This document shows positions 19,143 through 27,763 of a stretch of DNA of 63,232 nt, piece after piece (the stretch's first letter is position 1; each line of letters begins with the position of its first letter). Origin of the DNA: CAMLDH01 sp966250375 (lineage in GTDB: Bacteria; Pseudomonadota; Gammaproteobacteria; Burkholderiales; Burkholderiaceae_D). The notes beneath the pieces were generated by a model. The model made no database searches, was not told where the DNA came from, and was given only the letters and a program-made list of their open reading frames with translations. The translations under genes and the position numbers were made by a program. Location of the stretch: assembly GCA_966250375.1 (NCBI GenBank), contig CBINHE010000012.1, forward strand, positions 1-63,232. The letters run 5' to 3'.

Positions 19143-19353
19143 GCGTCGGCGCTTGGCATCCCAAACTCTTGATATTGACGTCCGGCTCGGAAACCAAGGT
19201 GCCAAGTTTTTTCGATAATGGAAAGACGTTGCTCGGTACTCAATGCGCGCCGAGAAGAATGGGGATAATAGAGAAAAGATAGTTGTTCGACTAACTTCAA
19301 TGCGACTGACGCCGACTTATATGCAAGCTAATAAGACTTCTGAAGGAGACTTT

Positions 19354-19428
19354 TGGTGGACAGTACTGGGATTGAACCAGTGACCCCCGCCGTGTGAAGG
19401 CGATGCTCTACCCCTGAGCTAACTGTCC
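19354..19428 (-). tRNA. tRNA-Val (anticodon CAC)
   Basis: On the minus strand an acceptor stem GGACAGT/ACTGTCC, a D arm GCTCAGGGGTAGAGC, an anticodon arm TCGCC-TTCACAC-GGCGG and a T arm ACTGG-TTCAATC-CCAGT fold as a cloverleaf; CCA is encoded (19354-19356). The anticodon CAC reads GUG valine codons. Confidence 0.95.
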
Positions 19429-19463
19429 GAAGCCGCGCATTATCTCATAGATGGCACAGCGAA

Positions 19464-20171
19464 TCAATTGGTAGGAGTGCGCCAAACGCACGTACCTTTT
19501 GTTTCCTTGTCTAGGCGATCAAGCAAGGCTTCATGTTCGGCTAATTCGTCGGCCGTCGCTTGCAGCACCATAATCTCGGCAATCGGCAAGGTGGCCGCCG
19601 CTTCTCCCGCAACCAATACTGTCTCGGTGATCGCCAAATCTATCGTGAGGCTGTTCTGGCCACGCGTCATCGCCAGATAGACTTCGGCCAGCAACTCCGC
19701 ATCTAGCAACGCGCCGTGCAGTGCTCGGTGTGCGTTGGATATTCCATAGCGGTCGCACAAGGAATCGAGCGAATTGCGCTTGCCCGGGTGCATTTCCTTC
19801 GCTTGCACTAAGGTATCGGTAATCTTGGCGACATGATCGGCAAAGCGCGGAATATCCAAGCGTGCGAACTCGGCATCGAGAAACCCAACGTCAAATGGCG
19901 CATTGTGGATGATGACTTCGGCGCCGCTGATGTAGTCGCGCAGTTCCGCTGCGATTTCCGCAAATTTAGGCTTGTCGCTCAAGAATTCGGTGGTCAAGCC
20001 GTGCACTGCAAGCGCCCCCTCTTCCGAGTCGCGTTCCGGATTGATGTAACGGTGAAAGTTGTTGCCGGTCAGTCGGCGGTTAATCAATTCGACGCAACCG
20101 ACTTCAATGACGCGATCGCCGGAGCGTGGATTCAGACCTGTGGTTTCGGTATCGAGTACGATTTGTCGCAT
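19464..20171 (-). CDS. dnaQ: DNA polymerase III epsilon subunit (3'-5' proofreading exonuclease)
   Basis: 235 aa DEDDh exonuclease. Exo I is VLDTETTGLNPRSGDRVIEVG (in part; Asp7, Glu9), Exo II is IIHNAPFDVGFLDAE, and the C-terminal exonuclease block includes ALHGALLDAELLAEVYLAM with the catalytic His and Asp. It proofreads for the replicative polymerase. It is downstream of rnhA on the same strand, the conserved order in Burkholderiales. The C-terminal tail that binds the polymerase alpha subunit is present though divergent. Confidence 0.95.
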   Translation of the reverse strand: MRQIVLDTETTGLNPRSGDRVIEVGCVELINRRLTGNNFHRYINPERDSEEGALAVHGLTTEFLSDKPKFAEIAAELRDYISGAEVIIHNAPFDVGFLDAEFARLDIPRFADHVAKITDTLVQAKEMHPGKRNSLDSLCDRYGISNAHRALHGALLDAELLAEVYLAMTRGQNSLTIDLAITETVLVAGEAAATLPIAEIMVLQATADELAEHEALLDRLDKETKGTCVWRTPTN

Positions 20172-20233
20172 GTTTGCTTAGTGCTTAGTGATATGACATG
20201 AATGAGGTCGGTATGAATACAAGAACAAGCGGA

Positions 20234-20668
20234 TTAACCCACTATTCCGACACCACGATTGGCAAGCGCATCGGCGCGCTCATTTCCGACATGACCATTA
20301 TGCCCTCTGACCCAGCGCCATTGGATCGTATGCCGGGCTTGCGCGGCATCCAGCGCCTGCCATAAATCGACATTTTTGACCGGCTCGCGCGCCGCAGTCT
20401 TCCAGCCACGCGCCTTCCAGCCATGAATCCATTCACTAATTCCTTTTTGTACATACTGGCTATCGGTATGTACAACTACTTCGCAAGGACGCGTTAGCGC
20501 CGTTAATGCTTCAATCACGGCTTTCAGTTCCATGCGATTGTTGGTGGTGTTGTTTTCGCCGCCGAACAATTCTTTTTCGTTTTCGCCTGCCACTAACAAC
20601 GCGCCCCAGCCGCCTTTGCCAGGATTGCCTTTGCATGCGCCGTCGGTAAAGATTTCAATTTTATCCAT
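20234..20668 (-). CDS. rnhA: Ribonuclease HI
   Basis: 144 aa. IEIFTDGACKGNPGKGGWG carries the first catalytic Asp (Asp9); NRMELKAVIEAL, HTDSQYV and ERADALAN supply the remaining acidic residues. It degrades RNA in RNA-DNA hybrids in the cytoplasm. The basic region IHGWKARGWKTAAREPVKN is the normal substrate-binding protrusion. It lies 16 bases after the methyltransferase gene and before dnaQ. Confidence 0.96.
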   Translation of the reverse strand: MDKIEIFTDGACKGNPGKGGWGALLVAGENEKELFGGENNTTNNRMELKAVIEALTALTRPCEVVVHTDSQYVQKGISEWIHGWKARGWKTAAREPVKNVDLWQALDAAQARHTIQWRWVRGHNGHVGNERADALANRGVGIVG

Positions 20669-20683
20669 GCTTGTTCTATTGCC

Positions 20684-21466
20684 CTACCTTATGTGTTTAT
20701 GAATCTTGTTTGTTGCTGGCACGCCCTGCGGCGCCGCCTTTGCTGCCTGTTTGCTCCATACTGGACCAATTAGACGCATGCCTTTGACGCGCTTGATGGC
20801 CTGCACAATATACACGGCGCCAAGATAAGGCCACCAGCGGTCGCCGGCCTTTTCCATGAAAGAAAACCGGCTTAACCATTTTTCGGTCGCACACGGCGGC
20901 GCATAACAACCGAAGTGACCGCGATTGACTTCCATATTGAGCAGCTTCAACCAATCCTTCAAACGCGGCAGACTGATGAACTCTCCGTCCTGCGGCAAAA
21001 AATGGGCGCCGCTTAGCCGTCCCGCAACTTGGCGCACGCCCCACAAGCTGGCAGGATTGAAACCGCAAACGATAACCTGTCCTTCCGGAATCAGTACGCG
21101 CTCCACCTCCCGCAACACTTGATGCGGTTCAGGCGCGAATTCGAGCACGTGCGGCAACACCACTAAATCAAGGCTTTGCGAGGCGAAAGGCAAGTCGGCA
21201 AAGTCGTGCACCACAACCACTGGTACTGCATTGCCGGACGCAGTATCGGACGGCACGCGAGTATCAGATAGCCATTTATTCGTCATCCGGTTGGCCTGCA
21301 GCGCGTTAATTTCTGGCAAGCCGATTTGCATTGCATTGAAGCCGAAAATATCTGCGGTCAACACATCCAGCCGCGCCTGTTCCCACGTGCGCACGTAGTT
21401 CCCGGCGGGTGTCTCCAGCCATGGACCGAGCGCTATAATGGATTTCTCAAGTGAGGGATGTGCCAT
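20684..21466 (-). CDS. Class I SAM-dependent methyltransferase of the gloB-rnhA block
   Basis: 260 aa from ATG 21466 (MAHPSLEKS); a longer frame from 21508 would run into gloB. DLPFASQSLDLVVLPHVLEFAP and LIPEGQVIVCGFNPASLWG are motifs IV-VI of a UbiE-like methyltransferase; motif I is degenerate. This gene, between gloB and rnhA, is a conserved betaproteobacterial neighbour whose substrate is not known. Its start is only four bases from that of the divergent gloB. Confidence 0.82.
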   Translation of the reverse strand: MAHPSLEKSIIALGPWLETPAGNYVRTWEQARLDVLTADIFGFNAMQIGLPEINALQANRMTNKWLSDTRVPSDTASGNAVPVVVVHDFADLPFASQSLDLVVLPHVLEFAPEPHQVLREVERVLIPEGQVIVCGFNPASLWGVRQVAGRLSGAHFLPQDGEFISLPRLKDWLKLLNMEVNRGHFGCYAPPCATEKWLSRFSFMEKAGDRWWPYLGAVYIVQAIKRVKGMRLIGPVWSKQAAKAAPQGVPATNKIHKHIR

Positions 21467-21470
21467 ACGT

Positions 21471-22244
21471 ATGTTGAGTGTATTAACTGTTCCCGCGTTT
21501 AACGACAATTATTTGTGGTTGATTCACGATGGCGTCAACGCCGCAGTAGTCGATCCGGGCGATGCAGCACCGATACTGGCAGCACTGAGAGCGCATAATT
21601 TATCTCTGGTCGCCATTTTACTGACTCATCACCATAGTGACCACGTTGGCGGCGTACCAAGCTTGATACAGCGCTTCAAAATCCCGGTCTTCGGCCCGCG
21701 CGATGAAGGCATTCCCGGCATCACGCGGCCATTGACGGAAGGAGACGACGCAACTGTGCCCGAACTGGCATTAAGCTTGCGGGTACTCAATGTACCCGGC
21801 CATACAAGCGGACATATTGCCTACTATACTTTAGAGCAGCAATGGCTATTTTGTGGTGACACCTTGTTTGCTGGCGGATGCGGGCGTTTATTTGAAGGCA
21901 CACCCGCCCAGATGGCGGCATCACTCGAGAAACTTGCGGCATTGCCGGATGCTACCCAAGTATATTGCGCGCATGAATACACGTTGTCGAATTTGCGCTT
22001 TGCTCAAGAAGTCGAACCATACAATACTGCGCTACTTGCCCGCATTCACGTCGAGCAAGCCAAGCGCGACCGAGGGCAATCTACTGTTCCATCGACTATC
22101 GGTTTGGAAAAAGCGACCAATCCGTTCTTGCGATACCGCGAACCGTCTATTGCCCAACGCCTGATGGCTGCTGGCCGCCTAGATAATATAGAGCCAGTCA
22201 CTGTTTTTGCTGCTTTACGCAAATGGAAGAACACATATAAATAG
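21471..22244 (+). CDS. gloB: Hydroxyacylglutathione hydrolase (glyoxalase II)
   Basis: 257 aa from ATG 21471 (MLSVLTVPAF), the usual start of the family. THHHSDHVGG is the metallo-beta-lactamase metal motif; GHTSGHIAYY, FCGDTLFAGGCGRLFEG and YCAHEYTLSNLRFA supply the other ligands. It hydrolyses S-lactoylglutathione to lactate and glutathione in methylglyoxal detoxification. A TATAAT box at 21434-21439 lies inside the start of the divergent methyltransferase gene and could serve gloB. Confidence 0.95.
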   Translation: MLSVLTVPAFNDNYLWLIHDGVNAAVVDPGDAAPILAALRAHNLSLVAILLTHHHSDHVGGVPSLIQRFKIPVFGPRDEGIPGITRPLTEGDDATVPELALSLRVLNVPGHTSGHIAYYTLEQQWLFCGDTLFAGGCGRLFEGTPAQMAASLEKLAALPDATQVYCAHEYTLSNLRFAQEVEPYNTALLARIHVEQAKRDRGQSTVPSTIGLEKATNPFLRYREPSIAQRLMAAGRLDNIEPVTVFAALRKWKNTYK

Positions 22245-22404
22245 GAGGCGCAGTTAGCCGTAAATCAGGTTACCAATCTGCAAATTTCCGGAATATTATG
22301 CTTTGTAAATTATCTTGACGCAGGAAAAGGGCATTACGTACACTGCCAAATTACATTGTTTTAATCGGCTGGCCGTGGGCCGGTGACACTCTAAGCGAGA
22401 GCCC

Positions 22405-23916
22405 ATGCACCCACTAAAAAGAAAAATCTTTCCTTTTGCCGCGTTATTAATCAGCGCCTCCCCTGCCACCCAAGCCAACAACGACCTCGCTCTCCCCTTC
22501 TATACTTTGTCTCAGCGCGCCGCGCTGGACGCCGCATTCGATCCGAATGATCCCGCGACGCAGGTGCTCGGAATCGAGGAAATCGATGTCTGGGATCGGA
22601 TCCGTAAAGGTTTCGGCATTCCCGATCTCGACAATCCGCTAGTCGTCAATCAGACCGCTTGGTATACAGCGCGTCCCGACTATATTCAACGCACCACCAC
22701 GCGCGCATCGCGTTACCTGTTCCATGTCGTGCAAGAACTGGAAAAGCGCAACATGCCGACCGAACTGGCGCTGTTGCCGTTTATCGAATCCGCGTTTAAT
22801 CCGGAAGCGTACTCTAGCGCCAAGGCGGCCGGCATGTGGCAATTCATTCCGTCGACCGGCCTTGATTTCAAGCTCAAGCAAAGCATGTTCAAGGATGATC
22901 GGCGCGACGTGCTTGCATCAACCGATGCCGCCCTAACCTACCTGCAAAAACTGTATGGTTTGTTCGGCGACTGGCAACTTGCACTGGCTGCATATAACTG
23001 GGGTGAAGGCTCGGTGCAGCGCGCAATCAACAAAAACAAGGCCGCCGGATTGCCGACCGACTTCAACAGCCTGTCACATTTAATGCCGGCCGAGACGCGC
23101 AATTACGTCCCCAAGCTGCAAGCTGTCAAGAACATCATCGCGACGCCGGACCAGTACAACATCTCGCTGCCGAAAGTCGATAATCAGCCCTACTTCGTCA
23201 CGATCGGCAAAACCCGCGATATCGACATCAAGGTGGCCGCGCAATTGGCGGAACTGTCGATCGATGAATTCAAGGCACTCAATCCACAATTCAATCGCCC
23301 TGTCATTACCGGCAACGCCGATACGCAAATCCTGCTACCGCAAAGCAATGCCGACAAGTTCAAAACAAATCTGGCCAAATGGGGACGTGCACTGTCATCA
23401 TGGAGCGCCCATACCGTCACGAGCGCGCGCGAACGGATCGAAACCATCGCCTCGCGATTCGGCACGACAGCCGACGTGATCCGCAAAGTCAATCACATCC
23501 CGCCGAAGATGCGCCTGAAGGCCGGTTCCACGATCCTGGTGCCAAAATCCGAGCACTCTGCTGAAAAGGACATCGCGTTCGAACTCGTCGAAAATGCAAC
23601 AATGGCAGTAGAACCAGATGTACCTGACACACAGCGCATTTTTGTGAAAGTCGGCAAGCGCGACAATCTGGCATCGATCGCGCGACGCAACAAGGTCACC
23701 GTCGCACAGATAAAGGCGTGGAACAATTTACGTCAGAATAAGGTCGTTGCCGGACAGCGTTTACAAATCCAGGTGCCGTACCGTATCGCGACAGGAAGAA
23801 AAGCGAGAAAACAGGCTGCACGCAATCCGCATCGCGCGAAAGTTGCGGTCACGCGAACTCCGCATCGCGGCAAAGCGGTCGTTACCACCCGCAAAAGAAC
23901 CAAAAAGCGCACTTAA
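22405..23916 (+). CDS. mltD: Membrane-bound lytic murein transglycosylase D
   Basis: 503 aa with an N-terminal signal (FPFAALLISASPATQA). The SLT domain contains LALLPFIESAFNPEAYSSAKAAG with catalytic Glu128, MWQFIPSTG and LALAAYNWGEGSVQRAI. Two LysM peptidoglycan-binding repeats follow at about residues 340-385 and 410-455, then a strongly basic tail of about 45 residues (repeats of RK/HR) that is not typical and may bind cell wall or envelope polyanions. It cleaves murein to 1,6-anhydro products. Note: MltD is usually a lipoprotein; no lipobox is seen here. Confidence 0.93.
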   Translation: MHPLKRKIFPFAALLISASPATQANNDLALPFYTLSQRAALDAAFDPNDPATQVLGIEEIDVWDRIRKGFGIPDLDNPLVVNQTAWYTARPDYIQRTTTRASRYLFHVVQELEKRNMPTELALLPFIESAFNPEAYSSAKAAGMWQFIPSTGLDFKLKQSMFKDDRRDVLASTDAALTYLQKLYGLFGDWQLALAAYNWGEGSVQRAINKNKAAGLPTDFNSLSHLMPAETRNYVPKLQAVKNIIATPDQYNISLPKVDNQPYFVTIGKTRDIDIKVAAQLAELSIDEFKALNPQFNRPVITGNADTQILLPQSNADKFKTNLAKWGRALSSWSAHTVTSARERIETIASRFGTTADVIRKVNHIPPKMRLKAGSTILVPKSEHSAEKDIAFELVENATMAVEPDVPDTQRIFVKVGKRDNLASIARRNKVTVAQIKAWNNLRQNKVVAGQRLQIQVPYRIATGRKARKQAARNPHRAKVAVTRTPHRGKAVVTTRKRTKKRT

Positions 23917-24101
23917 TAACAAAAGCGGAATTGGCAAGAAAAGTTGCCCTGACGGCGGCGACCCCCTACAATCTTGCACAGTTTGAAAAGAGCATCCCGC
24001 AACTCAACACAAAAAACGATGTCCCTGTATTTCATGCATATTTGCGGCCACGCTCAGTCCGCAAGCCGCATACAATACAGCGCGTACACTTGGAGTCACT
24101 C

Positions 24102-24881
24102 ATGGCATTCTTGCAAGGCAAAAAAATTCTGATTACTGGTTTATTGTCCAACCGTTCCATCGCCTATGGCATCGCACAAGCCTGCAAACGGGAAGGCGCC
24201 GACTTGGCGTTTACCTATGTCGGGGAGCGATTCAAGGATCGCATTACCGATTTCGCGAAAGAATTCGGCAGCGAACTGATTTTTGACTGTGATGTTAGCA
24301 GCGACGACAAAATCAATGCACTGTTCGTCGATCTCGGCAAGTCTTGGGATCATCTGGACGGGCTGGTGCATTCCATCGGGTTTGCGCCGCGCGAAGCGAT
24401 TACCGGCGACTTCCTCGAAGGGTTGTCACGTGAGGCATTCCAGATCGCGCATGATATTTCAGCCTATAGTTTCCCAGCCATGGCAAAAGCTGCGTTACCG
24501 TTATTACGCCCCAATTCCTCGCTCTTGACACTCACTTACATGGGTTCGACCCGCGCCACACCGAATTACAACACAATGGGATTGGCCAAGGCTTCGCTCG
24601 AGGCAAGCGTGCGCTACTTAGCGGAATCGCTCGGTCCGAAAGGCATCCGCGTCAACGGCATTTCCGCCGGCCCGATCAAGACCTTGGCCGCCAGCGGCAT
24701 CAAGGACTTCAGCAAGCTGCTCGGCCTTGTCGCGGCCCACGCGCCGCTGCGGCGTAACGTGACGATTGAAGATGTCGGCAATACTGCGGCCTTCCTATTG
24801 TCGGATCTAGCCTCCGGCATCACCAGCGAAATCACCTATGTGGACGGTGGTTTTTCGCATGTCATGTATGCACCTGAGTAA
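24102..24881 (+). CDS. fabI: Enoyl-[acyl-carrier-protein] reductase (NADH)
   Basis: 259 aa from ATG 24102, which has GGAG nine bases upstream; the frame is open further 5' but that part is not conserved. LITGLLSNRSIAYGIA is the FabI cofactor motif, YNTMGLAKASLEASVRYLAE the Y-x6-K active site, and GPIKTLAASGIKDF the substrate loop. It performs the last reduction of each fatty-acid elongation cycle and is the target of triclosan-type inhibitors. Normal length. Confidence 0.95.
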   Translation: MAFLQGKKILITGLLSNRSIAYGIAQACKREGADLAFTYVGERFKDRITDFAKEFGSELIFDCDVSSDDKINALFVDLGKSWDHLDGLVHSIGFAPREAITGDFLEGLSREAFQIAHDISAYSFPAMAKAALPLLRPNSSLLTLTYMGSTRATPNYNTMGLAKASLEASVRYLAESLGPKGIRVNGISAGPIKTLAASGIKDFSKLLGLVAAHAPLRRNVTIEDVGNTAAFLLSDLASGITSEITYVDGGFSHVMYAPE

Positions 24882-24899
24882 ATAAAAGCGGCTTCAGCC

Positions 24900-24932
24900 G
24901 GTCGGTGGGCATGAAGTAATGCCCCCCCGACC
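24900..24932 (+). terminator. Hairpin after fabI
   Basis: GGTCGG-T-GGGCAT pairs with ATGCCC-CC-CCGACC around a GAAGTA loop, 19 bases after the fabI stop. No T run follows, so it could be a processing or stabilising stem instead of an intrinsic terminator. Confidence 0.5.
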
Positions 24933-25272
24933 TAGGCAACGCAAATCGTTGCCAAATTGCCAGCATCAGGTTACCCTTTACGGCTATACAGAAAAATTAT
25001 TCTGCGGCACATTGATTTAGCCTGTAGAATGCCGTCTGTTCGTTGCAACATGCATCGAACATCGCAGCATCGCAAACCCTTAGCATTAACGATAAAGCCC
25101 TCCCGCCTCCTGGTGTTGAAGTTTGAACACCGTCCCGGCGCAAAGCTTTCTGTGCCGAAATCTCTCAGAGTTTTCTCAGTTGTTTCGTTGGTACGCGTTG
25201 CATTTTTTCATTCGCGCACACCTCTCTTCAATCCGATGAGGTCGCGCAGCGTTGATTTTACGAAAGAAAATA
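24933..25272 (+). other. Gene-free leader region of the helicase gene
   Basis: 340 bases without a convincing gene. DEAD-box helicase genes often have long untranslated leaders with autoregulatory or cold-responsive structure, but I see no specific motif here. The frame that runs from 24957 reads as noise. Confidence 0.3.
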
Positions 25273-26670
25273 ATGACTTTTGAAGCACTAGGCCTCCACA
25301 CGTCCGTACTTAAAGCTTTGACCGATGCCGGCTACACCAAACCAACCGCAGTTCAAGCGCAAGCAATTCCCGCTGCGATTGGTGGGCGCGATTTGATGGT
25401 GTCGTCACAAACCGGTTCCGGCAAAACGGCAGCATTCATGTTGCCTGCCCTGCATAAATTCGCATCAGCCGAGCAACAACCTGTTGCCGGCAAAACTCCC
25501 AATCAAGAACGTCAAGCGGCTCGTTCGCGTGGTGATCGTCCGCGTTTTCAGCCGGCACAGCCGAAAATGCTGGTATTAACCCCGACGCGTGAACTCGCCT
25601 TACAAGTCACGACAGCCACCGACAAATACGGCTCACAAATGAAGCGGGTCAAAGCGATATCGATCTTGGGTGGCATGCCTTATCCGAAACAAATGCAATT
25701 GTTGTCCAAGAATCCTGAGATTCTGGTCGCAACACCGGGTCGCCTGATTGACCATATGGAATCGGGCAAGATCGACTTTTCGCAATTGCAAATCCTGGTA
25801 CTGGACGAAGCCGACCGCATGCTGGACATGGGTTTTATCGACGACATCGAAAAGATTGTCGATGCAACGCCTGAATCACGTCAAACCATGCTGTTCTCTG
25901 CAACACTGGACGGCGTGGTCGGCAACATGGCAAAACGCATCACGCGCGACCCGCTCGTAATCCAGATCGCCGGTTCCGCCACCAAGCATGAAAACATCCA
26001 GCAGCGCGTGCACTTTGTGGATGACCTGTCGCACAAAAACCGCATGCTCGATCACTTGCTACGCGACGAAACAATGGACCAGGCTGTCGTATTTACCGCT
26101 ACCAAGCGGGATGCGGATACGATCGCTGACCGCCTCAATATCGCCGGCTTCGCCGCTGCCGCATTGCATGGCGACATGCATCAGGGTGCCCGTAACCGCA
26201 CGCTCGACGCATTGCGCCGTGGCCAAGTACGTGTACTGGTTGCTACCGACGTTGCCGCACGCGGCATTGACGTGCCGGCAATCACGCACGTGTTCAACTA
26301 TGACTTGCCGAAATTTCCGGAAGATTACGTGCACCGTATCGGCCGCACCGGACGCGCCGGACGCAACGGTTTGGCGATTTCGCTGGTCAATCACGCCGAA
26401 GGCATGAATGTCAAACGTATCGAGCGCTTCACCAAGCAATTGATTCCGGTTAACGTCATCGAAGGCTTCGAGCCGAAGAAGACATCGTCGGCGCCACGGT
26501 CGAATCACAAACCGGGCGGCTGGAAGCCAGGCGACAATCGCAGCAACAGCAAGCCGGGGCAGCGTACCTTCAGCAAGCCGGGCGCGGCACCGCGCAAGGA
26601 TGGCGGCGGTTACAAAGGCGCACGTTCGAGCGATACCGGCGGTGCGCGACGCTCGTACGGCGATCGTTAA
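25273..26670 (+). CDS. rhlE: DEAD-box ATP-dependent RNA helicase (RhlE-like)
   Basis: 465 aa from ATG 25273 (MTFEALGL), within AAAGAAAATAATG. Q motif GYTKPTAVQAQAIP, Walker A SSQTGSGKTA, motif II LDEADRMLDMG, motif III FSATL, and HRIGRTGRAGR of the C-terminal RecA lobe are all present. The last 80 residues are a low-complexity tail rich in G, K, R, S and P (KPGGWKPGDNRSNSKPGQR), usual for RhlE-like proteins and probably RNA binding. Role: remodelling of rRNA or mRNA structure. RhlE is the best-fitting subgroup but the exact paralogue is not certain. Confidence 0.88.
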   Translation: MTFEALGLHTSVLKALTDAGYTKPTAVQAQAIPAAIGGRDLMVSSQTGSGKTAAFMLPALHKFASAEQQPVAGKTPNQERQAARSRGDRPRFQPAQPKMLVLTPTRELALQVTTATDKYGSQMKRVKAISILGGMPYPKQMQLLSKNPEILVATPGRLIDHMESGKIDFSQLQILVLDEADRMLDMGFIDDIEKIVDATPESRQTMLFSATLDGVVGNMAKRITRDPLVIQIAGSATKHENIQQRVHFVDDLSHKNRMLDHLLRDETMDQAVVFTATKRDADTIADRLNIAGFAAAALHGDMHQGARNRTLDALRRGQVRVLVATDVAARGIDVPAITHVFNYDLPKFPEDYVHRIGRTGRAGRNGLAISLVNHAEGMNVKRIERFTKQLIPVNVIEGFEPKKTSSAPRSNHKPGGWKPGDNRSNSKPGQRTFSKPGAAPRKDGGGYKGARSSDTGGARRSYGDR

Positions 26671-26733
26671 TCGTCGCGCTCATTTGGTGGGGAATAGCGT
26701 ATTCCGTAACGCTGTCCCACCAAGCCTGAAATG

Positions 26734-26793
26734 AAACGACCGCTTCGAAAAAATGAAACGACCTCTTCGGCAAAACCGAAGCGGTCGTTTTTT
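26734..26793 (+). terminator. Intrinsic terminator with a duplicated left arm
   Basis: The right arm CCGAAGCGGTCGTTT (26776-26790) runs into six T. It can pair with AAACGACCTCTTCGG (26756-26770, one mismatch, short loop) or with a second upstream arm AAACGACCGCTTCG (26734-26747, perfect, larger loop). It serves the helicase gene and, read backwards, may also serve the gene at 26838. Confidence 0.85.
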
Positions 26794-26837
26794 ATTGGGC
26801 GGGCATTGTTGTGTGCCGGCCAGCTCTCGCCAGCGCG

Positions 26838-27386
26838 TTACGAATCACCAGTCGCTGCTTTCTTTTCCGAAGCGATTGTGTTTACTTCTTCGAATTTTTC
26901 CCACGACAGCTCGGTTACCTCCACTTGGGGAAGGTGCTTATAGTGCACCAGTCCCTCGTTGATATAATCGTCGGTGTCTGCCGCCGGATTGCTTGATTTC
27001 GAAGCGTCTTCCGCGGCTGCCATGTTTTGTGCTGCATTCTTGATCGGGAAACGCCAATAGACCTTATCGAGTTCCAGACCACAGGATCTCTGCACATGCT
27101 CGCGCAATGTCGCTTCGATGATGTGCGAAAGGCGAAATCGCTTCATCGGCTCCGACTCGATGAAAACCGTGAAACGCTTGTTTCCATGCTGCCTGACGCT
27201 ACCCACGTCAACCTCTACGCCGCTTCTGCGGAAGTAATCGATGATAGTGGCGGACACCATGACGATCTCATGCTTTTCTCGCCCCATCCGATTCTTGAGG
27301 GTCATTACATAGACAAGAGCAGCCAAGATGCCGGCTGCCGCCAATAAAACAATCCAGAGATCAACTGAGCCAGTTTGCAAAAACAT
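26838..27386 (-). CDS. Single-pass membrane protein of unknown function
   Basis: 182 aa. One N-terminal membrane segment (VDLWIVLLAAAGILAALVYVM) is followed by a cytoplasmic or periplasmic soluble domain with alternating strands and helices (VEVDVGSVRQHGNKRFTVFI, MKRFRLSHIIEATLREHVQR) and a charged, low-complexity C-terminus. I do not recognise the family. It is convergent with the helicase gene and shares its terminator region. The frame has no competing strong candidate and has normal codon use, so it is likely real. Confidence 0.65.
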   Translation of the reverse strand: MFLQTGSVDLWIVLLAAAGILAALVYVMTLKNRMGREKHEIVMVSATIIDYFRRSGVEVDVGSVRQHGNKRFTVFIESEPMKRFRLSHIIEATLREHVQRSCGLELDKVYWRFPIKNAAQNMAAAEDASKSSNPAADTDDYINEGLVHYKHLPQVEVTELSWEKFEEVNTIASEKKAATGDS

Positions 27387-27763
27387 CCGTGTTTAACCCT
27401 ACGGTCAATAGTACTCATTCCGCATAAAGTACAAGTACCTTGGCGAACAGTACAGTTTTTTGATTTCAATTAATAATTTTTCATCATATCGCAGCTATAT
27501 GCCTTCGTTCATACGGACAAGGAAAAGATTTGGCCGTAAAAACACAAGGATTCATGCCGGATATCAAAAATCATGCCGCATTTAACCAACACAGGAAGCT
27601 ATTACACATCAGTAGTTTATCGCAGGAAACAAAATGCATGAACCCTTGACGCTGCTTTTTGCTACAAAATCCTGTGAAGCACTGAGAAAAAGGGCCGAAA
27701 ATCCACAATTACAGGGGGTCAAAACAAAAAATGCTTCGCTTGATCCCGAAAAACATGGGATGG
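27387..27763. other. AT-rich gene-poor gap downstream of senA
   Basis: 377 bases. A 60-codon frame from ATG 27634 has a fair AGGAA site but its product resembles nothing and it overlaps the 3' end of senA on the other strand, so it is not called. No repeat or terminator is evident. Confidence 0.3.
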
